Part shown: positions 45,187-54,672 of the stretch, in pieces | Layout: every line of letters begins with the position of its first letter | Position numbering within the stretch: the stretch's first letter is position 1 | Source of the DNA: Nitrospinae bacterium bin107 | Lineage (GTDB): Bacteria > UBA8248 | Assembly: GCA_002238965.1 (NCBI GenBank) | Contig: MPNJ01000006.1 | Span: forward strand, 1 to 64,000 | DNA: 64,000 bases | Reading direction: 5' to 3' | Notes under the pieces: model-generated | Told to the model about the DNA's origin: nothing | The model's database searches: none | Seen by the model: the letters and a program-made list of their open reading frames with translations, nothing else | Program-made: the position numbers and the translations under genes

Positions 45187-47136
45187 ATGGAGACGGTAGC
45201 CGTGCGCGATGACGCCCGAAACAACTGGCTCGACCGCTTCGTCACCCGGACCACGGCCATTCCGCTGCCCCGGGACTTGCGCTCGAAGGGACTTCGCGCC
45301 GTCGTAACGCTGGTTTCCGTCGCGTTTTCCCTTCTCTATATCTACTACGCCGGGTTCGGGTATTTCTCGCCCGAGAGCTTCATCTCCGGGTATCTGGGCT
45401 TCACGTTCGTCCTGGTTTTCATCCTTTTCCCGGGGTCGGACAAATCGCCGCGCGACCGGATTACCGCTGTTGACGGAATCCTGGTGTTGAGCACCATCGC
45501 GGTCACCTACCATTACAACGTCTACTTCCCCGTCCGCTACATCGAGCGATTCGGCGAGGCGCTCACGCACGACGTGGTTTTCGGCATCATGGCCATCCTT
45601 CTGGCGCTGGAGGCCTGCCGCCGCACGCTGGGGCCCGCCCTCCCGCTGATCTCGGTGTGCCTGATCGGATATTCCCTTTTCGGCCCCTACTTTCCCGGCC
45701 ATCTGACGCATCAGGGGATCAGCCTCTGGGACACCGCGGCATGGCTTTACAGCAACCAGTCTATCTACGGCGTCATCACGCGGATATTCGCGAGTTTCGT
45801 ATTCCTCTTCATCGTGTTCGGCGCGATTCTGGAGATGTCGGGAGGCAAGGAGCTCTTCCTCAATCTCCCGCTCTCGATCATCGGACGGACGCGGGGAGGC
45901 TCGGCGAAGCTCAGCGCCGTGGCGAGCGCGCTTTTCGGCATGATATCCGGGAGCCCCACGGCGAACATCGTGGGCACCGGAACGCTCACCATCCCGCTGA
46001 TGAAGCGCTCCGGATTTCCGCCGCACGTGTCGGCCGCTTTCGAGGCTACGGCCTCGACCATCGGGGTGACCATGCCCCCGTTGATGGGCGCGGCCATATT
46101 CCTCATGGCGGATTTCACGGGAATCCCCTATCTGGAAATCGTCAAGGTATCGATACTGCCGTCGCTGCTGTTCATGCTGTCCCTCCTGGTGGTGGCCCAC
46201 GTGTACGCCAGGAAGGCGGGCATCGAGGGATTGCCGCCCGAGGAGTTGGGCGACCCCTGGGAGATACTCAAAAACTACTGGACCTTCGCGGTTCCCCTGG
46301 GGCTCATATTCTACATGCTCGGCTCGGGCTACAGCCCGGATTACGCCGTGTTCGTCGCTATCCTGGGCGTGGCGGGGGCGAGTCTCCTTTCCAGGCACAC
46401 GCGCCTGACGATTCCCCAATGGGGTAATATCCTCGAGACCGGCGCCCGGAGATCGCTCACCGTCGGCGGCTTGGCCGGATGCCTGGGCATCATCATCGGG
46501 ATCGTGTTCAGGACGGGCATCGGAACCAAGCTCTCGATCCTCGTGGTCGATCTATCCGGCGGATATCTCATTCTCGCCGTTTTGCTGACCGCCCTGGTGA
46601 CGTTCGTGCTGGGGATGGGCGTCTCTTCCATCACGGCCGACTACCTCCTTCTTTCGGTGCTGATCGCACCGGCGCTGATCGAACTCGGCGCGACGCCGAT
46701 GGCGGCCCACCTTCTGATCATCTGGTATTCGCAGACATCGAACCTGACGCCGCCGGTCTGCGGCGGCGCCTTCACCGCGGCCGCCATCGCAGGCGCTCAC
46801 CCCTGGAGGACAGGCTTCTTCGCCTTCCGGATCGGGCTGTTCATCTACCTCATTCCCATCGCTTTCGTTTTCGGCGACCTCCTGAATCCGGGGCTGAACC
46901 TCCCCTTCTTCTGGACGCTGCTGACGGCGGCCCTCTCGGCGGTCTGCTTTGGCGGCGCCGTCATCGGCTATCTGGCGGGCCCCTTGAATATGTGGCAGAG
47001 GTTCTTGCTCGCGGCGGCGACGATCGCCTTGTTCGAACCGCACCTGCTCCTGGATTTCATCGGCGTGGCTCTCCTCGCGCTGGTAATAGTGTGGCAAAAT
47101 CTCGGCAGAAGGCGGGCGAACGAAGGGGCCGCCTGA
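45187..47136 (+). CDS. TRAP transporter fused permease (4TM-12TM, TAXI type)
   Basis: A 649-residue integral membrane protein combining the small (DctQ-like) and large (DctM-like) TRAP permease parts, as is usual for TAXI systems. About 16 hydrophobic segments can be read. Landmark stretches of the DctM part include VFLFIVFGAILEMSGGKELFLNL, GMISGSPTANIVGTGTLTIPLMKRSGF (the conserved Na+/substrate region), ATASTIGVTMPPLMGAAIFLM, and MGVSSITADYLLLSVLIAPAL. It is energised by the sodium gradient and works with the TAXI receptor at 42820. Confidence 0.88.
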   Translation: METVAVRDDARNNWLDRFVTRTTAIPLPRDLRSKGLRAVVTLVSVAFSLLYIYYAGFGYFSPESFISGYLGFTFVLVFILFPGSDKSPRDRITAVDGILVLSTIAVTYHYNVYFPVRYIERFGEALTHDVVFGIMAILLALEACRRTLGPALPLISVCLIGYSLFGPYFPGHLTHQGISLWDTAAWLYSNQSIYGVITRIFASFVFLFIVFGAILEMSGGKELFLNLPLSIIGRTRGGSAKLSAVASALFGMISGSPTANIVGTGTLTIPLMKRSGFPPHVSAAFEATASTIGVTMPPLMGAAIFLMADFTGIPYLEIVKVSILPSLLFMLSLLVVAHVYARKAGIEGLPPEELGDPWEILKNYWTFAVPLGLIFYMLGSGYSPDYAVFVAILGVAGASLLSRHTRLTIPQWGNILETGARRSLTVGGLAGCLGIIIGIVFRTGIGTKLSILVVDLSGGYLILAVLLTALVTFVLGMGVSSITADYLLLSVLIAPALIELGATPMAAHLLIIWYSQTSNLTPPVCGGAFTAAAIAGAHPWRTGFFAFRIGLFIYLIPIAFVFGDLLNPGLNLPFFWTLLTAALSAVCFGGAVIGYLAGPLNMWQRFLLAAATIALFEPHLLLDFIGVALLALVIVWQNLGRRRANEGAA

Positions 47137-47173
47137 AGTTCCTGGATATGGCCGAGCCAATGCTCCGGGGAGG

Positions 47174-49258
47174 ATGTATCGGTTGTTTACATTAGGCGTC
47201 GACATCGGTGGAACGTTCACCGACCTCGTGGCGGTCGATCCCGAACGCGGCGAGGTGCGGACGGGGAAGATCCCCTCGGTTTCGGATGAACCCGCAGGGG
47301 CCATCCTGGCGTGCCTGCAGGACCTCGGGCTCGAAGGCGAGGAGCTGGAACGGATGATCCATGGAACCACCGTCGCCACCAATGCGCTCCTGGAGCGGCG
47401 CGGCGCCGTGACGGCGCTGGTGACCACGCGCGGGTTCCGGGACGTGGTCGAAATCGGCAGGTGCCGGCGGCTGGTCGAGGGCGGCATGTTCAACATCGGG
47501 TTCCGCCGCCCGCCCCCTCTGGTTCCCCGAAACCTTCGCGAGGAGGTGGACGAGCGCATCCGGGCGAACGGCAGCGTCGAAGCTTCGCCCCGGCCGGAAG
47601 AGTTCCAAAGCGTAGCGGAAAACCTGAGGCGGGAGGGGGTCGAGGCGGTGGCGGTATGCCTCCTGCATTCCTACGAGAATCCGGAGCACGAGGAAGCCCT
47701 CGGGCGGTGGCTGCGGGACCAGTTGGGGCCTGAGGTCTACATCTCGCTCTCAAGCTCCGTGAACCCCCAGTACCGCGAGTTCGAGCGCTTCTCCACGACC
47801 GTGGTGAACGCCTATGTCGGTCCGGCGGTGGGGCGGTATCTCTCGAAACTCAGAGACGGCGATATCGGGAAGCTGGAGGACCGCAGCATTTACATCATGG
47901 GCTCGGCCGGCGGCGTGATGGATATCGACACGGCGGAGGACTTCCCGGTGCGGACCATCTTTTCGGGACCTGCCGGCGGGGTCACCGCGGGGCGATATAT
48001 CTCCGGGGAACTCGGGATTTCGAACCTCATCACCTGCGACATGGGCGGAACGAGCGCGGACGTCGCCCTCCTCCTCCGGGACCGGATTCTCTACGCCGGG
48101 GAGACCGTCATCTCGGGGGTACCCGTCCGCGCCGCCCAGCTCGAGATGAAAACCGTCGGCGCGGGAGCCGGGAGCATCGTGTGGGTCGACGTCGACGGGG
48201 CGCTTTGCGTGGGACCCAGGAGCGCGGGCTCCTCGCCGGGTCCCGCCTGTTACGGGTTCGGGGGAGAGGAGCCCACCGTCACCGACGCGAACGTCGTCTT
48301 GAACCGGATCGGAGACGGCGCCCTTCTCGGCGGGAAAATACGGGTGGACGCCTCGTCGGCGCGAGAGGCGATGGCCCCGGTGCGGGACAGGCTCGCATTC
48401 CGCTCGTCCGAGGAGCTGGCCGAAGGGGCGCTTAAAATACTCGTGGCCCGGACGGTCCGGCTTATCCGCGAGATCTCGCTCGAACGGGGGTTCGACCCGC
48501 GCGAATTCGCCTTCGTGGCCTTCGGCGGAGCAGGCCCCATGCACGCCGCGGCCATCGCGGATGAACTCGATATCGAAACGGTCGTGGTTCCGTCTCACCC
48601 GGGGAATTTTTCCGCCATGGGGCTCGTGATGGCGAAGATGCGCCGGGATGCGACCGCCACCTATCTCGAACGCTCCTCCACCATCGATTCGGCGGACCTG
48701 CGCGGGCGGCTCGGAGAGATGGCGGAAGGGGTGGTGGACCGCCTCCTTGGCGACGGCGTACGGGAGGAAAGCATCTCCTTGTCGTGCTTTCTGGAGATGC
48801 GCTGTCTCGGGCAGGCGCACGAGATTCCCGTTCCCCTGGGATCGTCTCCAAGCCAAGTGGATCTGCCGGCCATCGAAGACGCCTTCCGAAAGATCTATGC
48901 CGAACGCTACGGCCGCAACCCGGACCCCGCGACCGAATGGGAGGTGATCTCGATCCGGATTATCGGCGAGGGAGAAGTCCAGGCGTATCCACCGGAAACC
49001 TGGCGGGCAAAGCGCGGGGGCGGCGAGGGTCCCAGGGAGGTGCGGAACGTCTGGTTCGATGGGGAGTGGCGCGAAACTTGCGTATATGAGCGAAACGGGG
49101 TCGGGCCCGGAGCGGTCGTGGAAGGTCCCGCCATCATAGAGGAGAGCGGAGCTACGACGGTGGTTCCGCCAGAGTGGCGCGCCACGGTCCACGCGAGCGG
49201 GCATCTTCTGCTGCGAAGGCGAAAGGACGAGCAAAGGCGAGATTCACTCCCCCAATGA
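47174..49258 (+). CDS. Hydantoinase/oxoprolinase subunit A (HyuA-like)
   Basis: A 694-residue ATP-dependent amidohydrolase subunit: an N-terminal actin-like ATPase motif LGVDIGGTFTDLVAVD, then HGTTVATNALLERRGA, FSGPAGGVTAGRYI, CDMGGTSADVALL, GAGAGSIVWVD and GPGPACYG-like SSPGPACYG. With HyuB it would open hydantoin, 5-oxoproline, N-methylhydantoin or a related cyclic amide. ATG 47174 touches GGGGAGG; a TTG three codons later (47183) has better spacing and may be the true start. HyuB is not adjacent: a MITE-like element and an aminotransferase gene intervene. Confidence 0.85.
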   Translation: MYRLFTLGVDIGGTFTDLVAVDPERGEVRTGKIPSVSDEPAGAILACLQDLGLEGEELERMIHGTTVATNALLERRGAVTALVTTRGFRDVVEIGRCRRLVEGGMFNIGFRRPPPLVPRNLREEVDERIRANGSVEASPRPEEFQSVAENLRREGVEAVAVCLLHSYENPEHEEALGRWLRDQLGPEVYISLSSSVNPQYREFERFSTTVVNAYVGPAVGRYLSKLRDGDIGKLEDRSIYIMGSAGGVMDIDTAEDFPVRTIFSGPAGGVTAGRYISGELGISNLITCDMGGTSADVALLLRDRILYAGETVISGVPVRAAQLEMKTVGAGAGSIVWVDVDGALCVGPRSAGSSPGPACYGFGGEEPTVTDANVVLNRIGDGALLGGKIRVDASSAREAMAPVRDRLAFRSSEELAEGALKILVARTVRLIREISLERGFDPREFAFVAFGGAGPMHAAAIADELDIETVVVPSHPGNFSAMGLVMAKMRRDATATYLERSSTIDSADLRGRLGEMAEGVVDRLLGDGVREESISLSCFLEMRCLGQAHEIPVPLGSSPSQVDLPAIEDAFRKIYAERYGRNPDPATEWEVISIRIIGEGEVQAYPPETWRAKRGGGEGPREVRNVWFDGEWRETCVYERNGVGPGAVVEGPAIIEESGATTVVPPEWRATVHASGHLLLRRRKDEQRRDSLPQ

Positions 49259-49443
49259 GGGGGGCTGTTGAAAAACCCCGAGAAGGGAGTTCGCGGTTTT
49301 TGTAGGTAGCGCTCCCTTATTGGGAGCGCTACAGATATGCGGCCCTTTTGGCGGGAAATTGGTGCGGGGCGCATATATGCGCCCCCTACACATTCACAGA
49401 CGTCGAACCGAACCGCAGAGTTGGGGGTTTTTAACAGTCCCTC
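49258..49443. repeat. MITE-like element with IS1182-type terminal inverted repeats
   Basis: A 186-bp non-coding element beginning GGGGGGCTGTTGAAAAACCCC and ending GGGGGTTTTTAACAGTCCC, which pair as terminal inverted repeats and match the ends of the IS at 53112-54625. Inside are the hairpin TAGCGCTCCC-TTATT-GGGAGCGCTA (49307-49331) and a GCGCATATATGCGC palindrome (about 49368-49381). It lies directly after the HyuA stop codon, between HyuA and the aminotransferase, and could also act as a transcriptional stop. Confidence 0.65.
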
Positions 49444-49525
49444 ATGGAAGGATTTCTGACGATATTTAGGCTTGTCGGGAGCTTATCCTGGAATTGCGGC
49501 CTGTGATGAATGAAGAGGTGAAGAG

Positions 49526-50815
49526 ATGACTTCAAACAAGGGGACGGACTTTCTCGAAAGGGCCCGTTCTACCCTCCCGGGCGGCTGGCTCGGGGACCTG
49601 ACGCTTCCCGACGAGATGATGCTGATCGCTTCCCGCGGAGAGGGGAGCCGCCTTTATGACGTGGACGGGCGTGGTTACCTCGATTTCACGATGGGCGGGG
49701 GATCCCTGATCCTGGGCCACGCGCATCCGGCCATCCTCGAGGCGGTTCAAAGGCAGATGGAACTCGGTTCGACTTACTATACGCTGAGCGATCGCTCCAT
49801 CGAGCTGGCCGAGGAACTGGTGAAGGCGATTCCCTGCGCGGAACTGGTGCGTTTCGCCTCGACGGGCGGGGAGGCCACGTTCTATGCGCTGCGGCTGGCG
49901 CGCGCCTTCACCGGCAAGGAGAAAATCCTGAAATTCGAAGGGAGCTACATCGGCCACAGCGACTACGGAATGATGAGCGTCTCCCCGCCGCGCCCGAACA
50001 TGTATCCCTCCCACCACCCGGATTCGGCCGGGATTCCCGCTGCGGTCCAGGAACTGGTGATCACGGCTCCCTTCAACAATGCCGATATCGCCTGCGGGCT
50101 GGTGGAAGAGCACGCCGGGGAGCTTGCCGCCGTCATCGTCGAGCCCGTTCAGCGGTCGATTCCCCCGGCCCCGGGTTTTCTCGAGCAACTCCGCCAGGTG
50201 ACGACCGAGCGCGGGGTGCTGCTCGTTTATGACGAGGTGGTGACGGGGTTCCGGCTGGCCTACGGAGGGGCGCAGGAGTATTTCGGCGTCGTTCCCGACC
50301 TGGCGGCTTACGGCAAGGCCGTCGCCTGCGGGTTTCCCCTGTCGGCGGTGGCGGGGCGGGCGGACGTGATGGAACTGGCGGACCCCGCCCGAAAGGGAGA
50401 GCCGGAGTACGTCTACGTCAGCGGCACGCTCTCGGGAAATCCGGTGTGCGCCGCCGCGTCGCTCGCCACCTTGCGGGAATTGTCCCGGCCCGGCGTCTAC
50501 GACGGCTTACGCGACATGGGGGAGCGATACCGGGGGGAACTGGCGGCCTTGTTCGAAGAACACGGGGTTCCGGCCCAGGTGCAGGGAATCGGGCCCTTCT
50601 TCCAGGTGTTTTTCACCCAGAATCCGGTGACGGACTACCGGGCGCAGACGCAAGCCGACCGGAAGCGGTTCGAATCGTTCGTCCGAAAAATGTTCGCGCG
50701 AGGTATTTTCATGAGCCGCAGGGCCAAGAACTATCTCTCCACGGCCCACGGCGAACCGGACCTGGGCGAGTTCCTCGAAGCGGCGCGCGCCGTATGCGCC
50801 GGGGGCATCGACTGA
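49526..50815 (+). CDS. Class III aminotransferase (glutamate-1-semialdehyde aminomutase-like)
   Basis: A 429-residue PLP enzyme. Visible features: FTMGGGSLILGHAHPAI, FASTGGEATFYALRLARAFTGKEKILKFEGSYIGH, the cofactor-binding YDEVVTGFRLAYGGAQEYF and the Schiff-base lysine in YGKAVACGFPLSAVAGR. It belongs to the fold-type I group containing glutamate-1-semialdehyde 2,1-aminomutase and omega-transaminases. Its place between HyuA and HyuB suggests amine transfer on the ring-opened or imported substrate rather than haem synthesis. GAAGAGGTGAAGAG precedes the ATG. The HyuB start follows its stop by 2 bp. Confidence 0.82.
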   Translation: MTSNKGTDFLERARSTLPGGWLGDLTLPDEMMLIASRGEGSRLYDVDGRGYLDFTMGGGSLILGHAHPAILEAVQRQMELGSTYYTLSDRSIELAEELVKAIPCAELVRFASTGGEATFYALRLARAFTGKEKILKFEGSYIGHSDYGMMSVSPPRPNMYPSHHPDSAGIPAAVQELVITAPFNNADIACGLVEEHAGELAAVIVEPVQRSIPPAPGFLEQLRQVTTERGVLLVYDEVVTGFRLAYGGAQEYFGVVPDLAAYGKAVACGFPLSAVAGRADVMELADPARKGEPEYVYVSGTLSGNPVCAAASLATLRELSRPGVYDGLRDMGERYRGELAALFEEHGVPAQVQGIGPFFQVFFTQNPVTDYRAQTQADRKRFESFVRKMFARGIFMSRRAKNYLSTAHGEPDLGEFLEAARAVCAGGID

Positions 50816-50817
50816 CA

Positions 50818-52878
50818 ATGAGCGATAACCCTACGACTCAGGAGAGCGCCTCGGCCGACGCCGTCACGATCTCGGTCATCCAGGAACTCTTGATCTCCGT
50901 GGTCCGCGAGATGCGGGTTACTTTTTCGCGAAGCGCATTCTCGTCGATCATCAACGAAGGACACGATTTTTCCTGCGCTCTCCTTTCGCCGGAGGGAGAC
51001 CTGGTGGCCCAGTCGGAAGATCATCCCGGCCACATCTTTCCGATCTCCTACGCCGCCAGGGCGGTTTTCGAGCGCTACGCCGGCGATATTCATCCGGGCG
51101 ACGTTTTCCTCCTGAACGACCCCTATATCTGCGGAACCCACATGAACGACATGGCGATGTTCTGCCCCCGGTTTTTCGAGGGGCGCGCGCTCGCCTTCCC
51201 GGCGCTCCGCGCGCATTGGGGGGACGTCGGCGGCTCGGTGGCCGGCAGTCTTTCGGGTGACGCCTCCCACATCTTCATGGAGGGAATGATCGTCCCGCCC
51301 ATCCGGCTCTATTCCCGGGGCGAGCTGAACCGCGAATGCCTGGAGGTCATTCTCAAGAACATGCGGGGCCGCGAAGACAGGCATGGCGACCTGATGGCCA
51401 TGCTCGGCACCTGCCAGCTTGCGCAGCGGCGCCTGGACGAGATCGAGGAGCGATATGGACGCGAATCCCTCCAGGCGGTGAACGACAGCCTCCTCGCCCG
51501 GGCGGAGAAACGGATGCGGGCGGCCATCAGCGCGCTTCCGAGCGGAACGTTCCACTACGAGAACTACATCGACAACAGCGGCACGGGCGCCGAGCCGCTC
51601 CGGATATCGCTCCGCCTCCAGATCAAGGAAGATCAAATCCACTGTGATTTCAGCGGGACTTCCGGGCAGGTGAAAGGGCCTACGAACGCCGGGCCGGCCA
51701 CGGTGGCAACCTCGTGCTTCATGGTGCTGAAATCGCTCCTCGATCCCGCGCTGAGCGTAAACGCGGGCTGTTTCCGCCCCCTCACGATGGAAGCGCCTGA
51801 AGGGTCCATTCTCAATGCCGGGTTTCCCGCTCCGTTCAGCGGCGCTTCCGACGTGCGGCGCACGATAGAATCGTGCGTTCTGGGCGCGGCGGTCCAGGCG
51901 ATGCCCGACCTCGCGGCGGGCGACACCAAGGGGGCGGCCAACCATTGCTACATCGCGGGCAGCCGGCCGGACTCGGGCGAGGCCTTCCTCTACTATGAAT
52001 ATCCGGCGGGGGGCACGGGCGCGCTTGCGGGAAGCGACGGGGACCACGCCATCAGGACCTACACAGAAGGGGATTTCAACGCCGTCCAGCCGGTGGAGAG
52101 CCTCGAAGCCACGCTTCCGCTCCTCGTCGAGGAGAGCGGCCTCAGGGCCGGCTCCTGCGGCCACGGGGAGTGGCGCGGCGGTCTGGGCATGGAGCGGAGG
52201 GTCCGCCTGGAGGCCGGCGGCGCGGGCCTCACCGTTCTGACCGACCGCGTGATCATCCCTCCCTACGGGGTGGACGGCGGGACATCGGGCGGAGGAAACC
52301 GGTTCACGGTTCTCCGGCAAGGATCGGAGGTGGAGCCTTCCGACGTGCCGGGCAAGGCCACGGCCTTTCCGCTCACTGAAGGCGACGCCGTCGTGCTGCG
52401 CTCCGCGGGCGGCGGCGGCTGGGGAGACCCGCTGGCACGCACGCCCGAGGCGGTGCTGGCCGACGTCCGGCTGGGATACATCAGCCTGGAGGATGCGCGG
52501 GAAGTCTATGGCGTGGTCGTAAATGGCGGGGCAATCGATGCGGCTGCGACCTCCTCCGCGCGGGAGCGGCTCAGAAAATCCAGGGTGTATCTCATCGCCC
52601 GCCTGGGCGGGGAGGACGCCTACGGCGGCAGCCGGCGGCTTTGCCCGATGTCTCTTGGGACGGCGAAAGAAGGCGGATTTTCCGAAGGGATGCTCGTCGA
52701 GTACGTTCCGGCGCGGGGCGCGCCGCTCAGGGCCTGGGTGAAAATCACGCCTGGGCCGGCCACCGGGGAAACTCCCCTCGGACCCGTCGCGGCGAGCATT
52801 CTGAAGCTACAGGATAAAGAGAGAATATGGCTCCGGCCGATTGCAACGCCCTACTCGCACCCCCCGCTGGCCTCGTGA
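50818..52878 (+). CDS. Hydantoinase/oxoprolinase subunit B (HyuB-like)
   Basis: A 686-residue partner of HyuA. Family landmarks: FSCALLSPEGDLVAQSEDHPGHI, FLLNDPYICGTHMNDMAMF, RAHWGDVGGSVAGS, IHCDFSGTSGQVKGPTNAGP and, near the end, AGGGGWGDPLARTPEAV. It begins 2 bp after the aminotransferase stop, so the two are coupled; the open frame extends upstream through the aminotransferase gene only by chance. A tail of about 120 residues beyond GGGWGDP has no further motifs, though this enzyme's normal HyuB core seems complete. Confidence 0.85.
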   Translation: MSDNPTTQESASADAVTISVIQELLISVVREMRVTFSRSAFSSIINEGHDFSCALLSPEGDLVAQSEDHPGHIFPISYAARAVFERYAGDIHPGDVFLLNDPYICGTHMNDMAMFCPRFFEGRALAFPALRAHWGDVGGSVAGSLSGDASHIFMEGMIVPPIRLYSRGELNRECLEVILKNMRGREDRHGDLMAMLGTCQLAQRRLDEIEERYGRESLQAVNDSLLARAEKRMRAAISALPSGTFHYENYIDNSGTGAEPLRISLRLQIKEDQIHCDFSGTSGQVKGPTNAGPATVATSCFMVLKSLLDPALSVNAGCFRPLTMEAPEGSILNAGFPAPFSGASDVRRTIESCVLGAAVQAMPDLAAGDTKGAANHCYIAGSRPDSGEAFLYYEYPAGGTGALAGSDGDHAIRTYTEGDFNAVQPVESLEATLPLLVEESGLRAGSCGHGEWRGGLGMERRVRLEAGGAGLTVLTDRVIIPPYGVDGGTSGGGNRFTVLRQGSEVEPSDVPGKATAFPLTEGDAVVLRSAGGGGWGDPLARTPEAVLADVRLGYISLEDAREVYGVVVNGGAIDAAATSSARERLRKSRVYLIARLGGEDAYGGSRRLCPMSLGTAKEGGFSEGMLVEYVPARGAPLRAWVKITPGPATGETPLGPVAASILKLQDKERIWLRPIATPYSHPPLAS

Positions 52879-53111
52879 ACGGGCCGACGCCCTTATCCCA
52901 TCGTCGGGCATCCCGATCATCGAATTGTTCACCGTAGCGGACAGCCCCGAGGAGTCGGTTCCGACCGGGGAGGGAGGAACCGCCACCTACAAAACCAACC
53001 CCCCTACCCCCCCTTGTCAGGGGGGCAAGAAAAAGCAAAACCCCACGGCCCGGCGGTGCGCATCCCCCCAACAAGGGAGGGGCGCATCGCCTTTTTATAC
53101 CCCCCTGACAA
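52879..53111. other. Spacer between HyuB and the insertion sequence
   Basis: Non-coding. It holds an inverted copy of the C/G-rich repeat seen at 54630-54670 and 56570-56610 (AACCCCCCTACCCCCCCTTG), indicating repeat-rich DNA into which the IS inserted. The GACAA at 53107-53111 is the left half of the IS target duplication. Confidence 0.5.
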
Positions 53112-54625
53112 GGGGCTGTTGAAAAACCCGGTGTTGGGAACGGGCGTTTTGGCGGCTTAAGCGGCAGCGGAGAGGAAGCCCAATCGGCGCGTGAGGGCGT
53201 GATGGGCGCGCAGACGGCGTCTCCGGGCGGCGCAGACCCCCCACAAGGCGAATAAACGCGCCGCAAAAGCGGCGGCCAGCCGCTTGAGGTTCACCGCAAT
53301 CGCCGTCAGGTAGGACTGGATCTTCATGTTCTCCAGTCCGCGGCGCACCGCCCGCCCCAGTCCGTGCCAACTCTTCGCCTCGCCGTGGTAGCCCTCCGAG
53401 CGCCAACGGTGGCGGCCATAGAGCCGCTTCTCCTCCTCCCCCCATCGCAAATGGCGACGACGCGCGCGCAACAGCGCCGGATACTCGTTGGGAATCAACA
53501 CCGCCTTGCTCGTTTGCGACTTCGACAGACAATCGGACCTGAGCGCGCAGCCCGCGCAATCCCGCGTCCTCGAACCATAGTAGCGCCCCAGCTCCGTCGC
53601 CTGCCGGGGACGCAGCGTCTTGCCCCCCGGACACTTCACCACCTCGTTGCGCGCGTCGTAGTGGAACAACTGCAGCGGAACACGGCTCTGGCTCGGTTCC
53701 TTCTTCGCTGGTATCAGCGCTTCCACGCCCCGACTCTCCAATGCGCCGTACACCTTCGAGTACGCATACCCCGAATCCGCCGTCACCAACTCCGGCGCGC
53801 GGCCAGACAACTCGCTTACCGCCTCTATATGGGACGCCATCATCTTCCGCTCGTCCAAAGTCCCCTCCGTCACCGCCACGTCGAGAACAACACCCCGCTC
53901 ATCGTCCACCGCCGCGTGGTGCTTGTAGCTCGGCTCGGACCTCGCCCGCGCGCTCTTGCGCGCAAGCCGCGCGTCGGGGTCCGTCCGGCTCACCGGACCG
54001 CCGCGGCCTCCTCCCTTCTTCCCAGCCTCATCCTCGACGGGATTCTCCTGAATCACCTTCTCCGCGTGGTGCGACGCCAGACTCTCCCAGCTCACGTCCG
54101 CGCGTATCAACGAGGCGTCCACGTGCACCACTTCCCCCTTCGCCACATTCGCCTCCAGACAAGCCTGCACCGTGCGACGGAATATCTCCTTGAACCGAGC
54201 CTCCCCCCAGCGCTGACGAATCCGCGTCAGGCTCGAATGATGCGGCAACTCCTCGTGCAGCCCGTACCCGATGAACCACCGGATCGCCAGGTGCGCCCGC
54301 GCCTCGCGAAGCAGACGCCGGTCGTGTACGTAGCCCAGCAACATACCCGCAAGCATCAAGCGGAGCGCCACCTCCGGGTCGATCCCCGGTCGACCATTGT
54401 CCGCGCAATAGCAATCCGACACCTCCTCCCGTAGCCAGCTCAAATCCAGTACGCGGTCCACGCGCATCAGGACGTGATCCTCGGGGATCAGCCGATCCAG
54501 CGAGCCCGCCACGAACAAATCCATCTGCTCGCGCCTCTTGCTGCCTATCATCGAGGGAACTCCCATCTCGGGCGAGATAGTGTCATTACACCCAATCACA
54601 ATGCCGGGGGTTTTTCAACAGCCCC
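53112..54625 (-). mobile_element. IS1182-type insertion sequence, apparently complete
   Basis: A 1514-bp element with 18-bp perfect terminal inverted repeats (GGGGCTGTTGAAAAACCC at the left; its complement at 54608-54625) flanked by a 5-bp direct repeat GACAA (53107-53111 and 54626-54630). It contains one full-length transposase gene on the minus strand. Because the flanks also contain GGGG after GACAA, the exact border could shift by a few bases. The same termini occur on several short non-coding elements in this window. Confidence 0.85.
53157..54551 (-). CDS. tnp: IS1182-family DDE transposase
   Basis: A 464-residue transposase. N-terminal DUF772-type region (LFVAGSLDRLIPEDHVLMRV, RLMLAGMLLGYVHDRRLLREAR), DDE catalytic residues Asp in VHVDASLIRADVS, Asp in LVTADSGYAYSKV and Glu in RHRWRSEGYHGEAKSWHGLGR; a zinc-like cluster CAGCALRSDCLSKS sits between the second Asp and the Glu. 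ATG 54551 (MIGSKRRE) follows GGGAG by 8 nt; the frame is open to 54599 (other ATGs at 54566). The reading frame is intact, so the element may still move. Confidence 0.88.
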   Translation of the reverse strand: MIGSKRREQMDLFVAGSLDRLIPEDHVLMRVDRVLDLSWLREEVSDCYCADNGRPGIDPEVALRLMLAGMLLGYVHDRRLLREARAHLAIRWFIGYGLHEELPHHSSLTRIRQRWGEARFKEIFRRTVQACLEANVAKGEVVHVDASLIRADVSWESLASHHAEKVIQENPVEDEAGKKGGGRGGPVSRTDPDARLARKSARARSEPSYKHHAAVDDERGVVLDVAVTEGTLDERKMMASHIEAVSELSGRAPELVTADSGYAYSKVYGALESRGVEALIPAKKEPSQSRVPLQLFHYDARNEVVKCPGGKTLRPRQATELGRYYGSRTRDCAGCALRSDCLSKSQTSKAVLIPNEYPALLRARRRHLRWGEEEKRLYGRHRWRSEGYHGEAKSWHGLGRAVRRGLENMKIQSYLTAIAVNLKRLAAAFAARLFALWGVCAARRRRLRAHHALTRRLGFLSAAA

Positions 54626-54672
54626 GACAAGGGGGGGTAGGGGGGGTTGGTTTTACGGGGTTTCCCTCTCAA

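Noticed and set aside
45115-47559. Large minus-strand open frames antisense to the TRAP permease and HyuA genes
   Set aside because: Typical shadows of GC-rich coding sequence, with charged low-complexity translations and no ribosome sites.
50446-52878. HyuB as an 810-residue protein
   Set aside because: The first 124 codons overlap the aminotransferase gene in another frame and have arginine-rich shadow composition; the conserved HyuB sequence begins right after ATG 50818.
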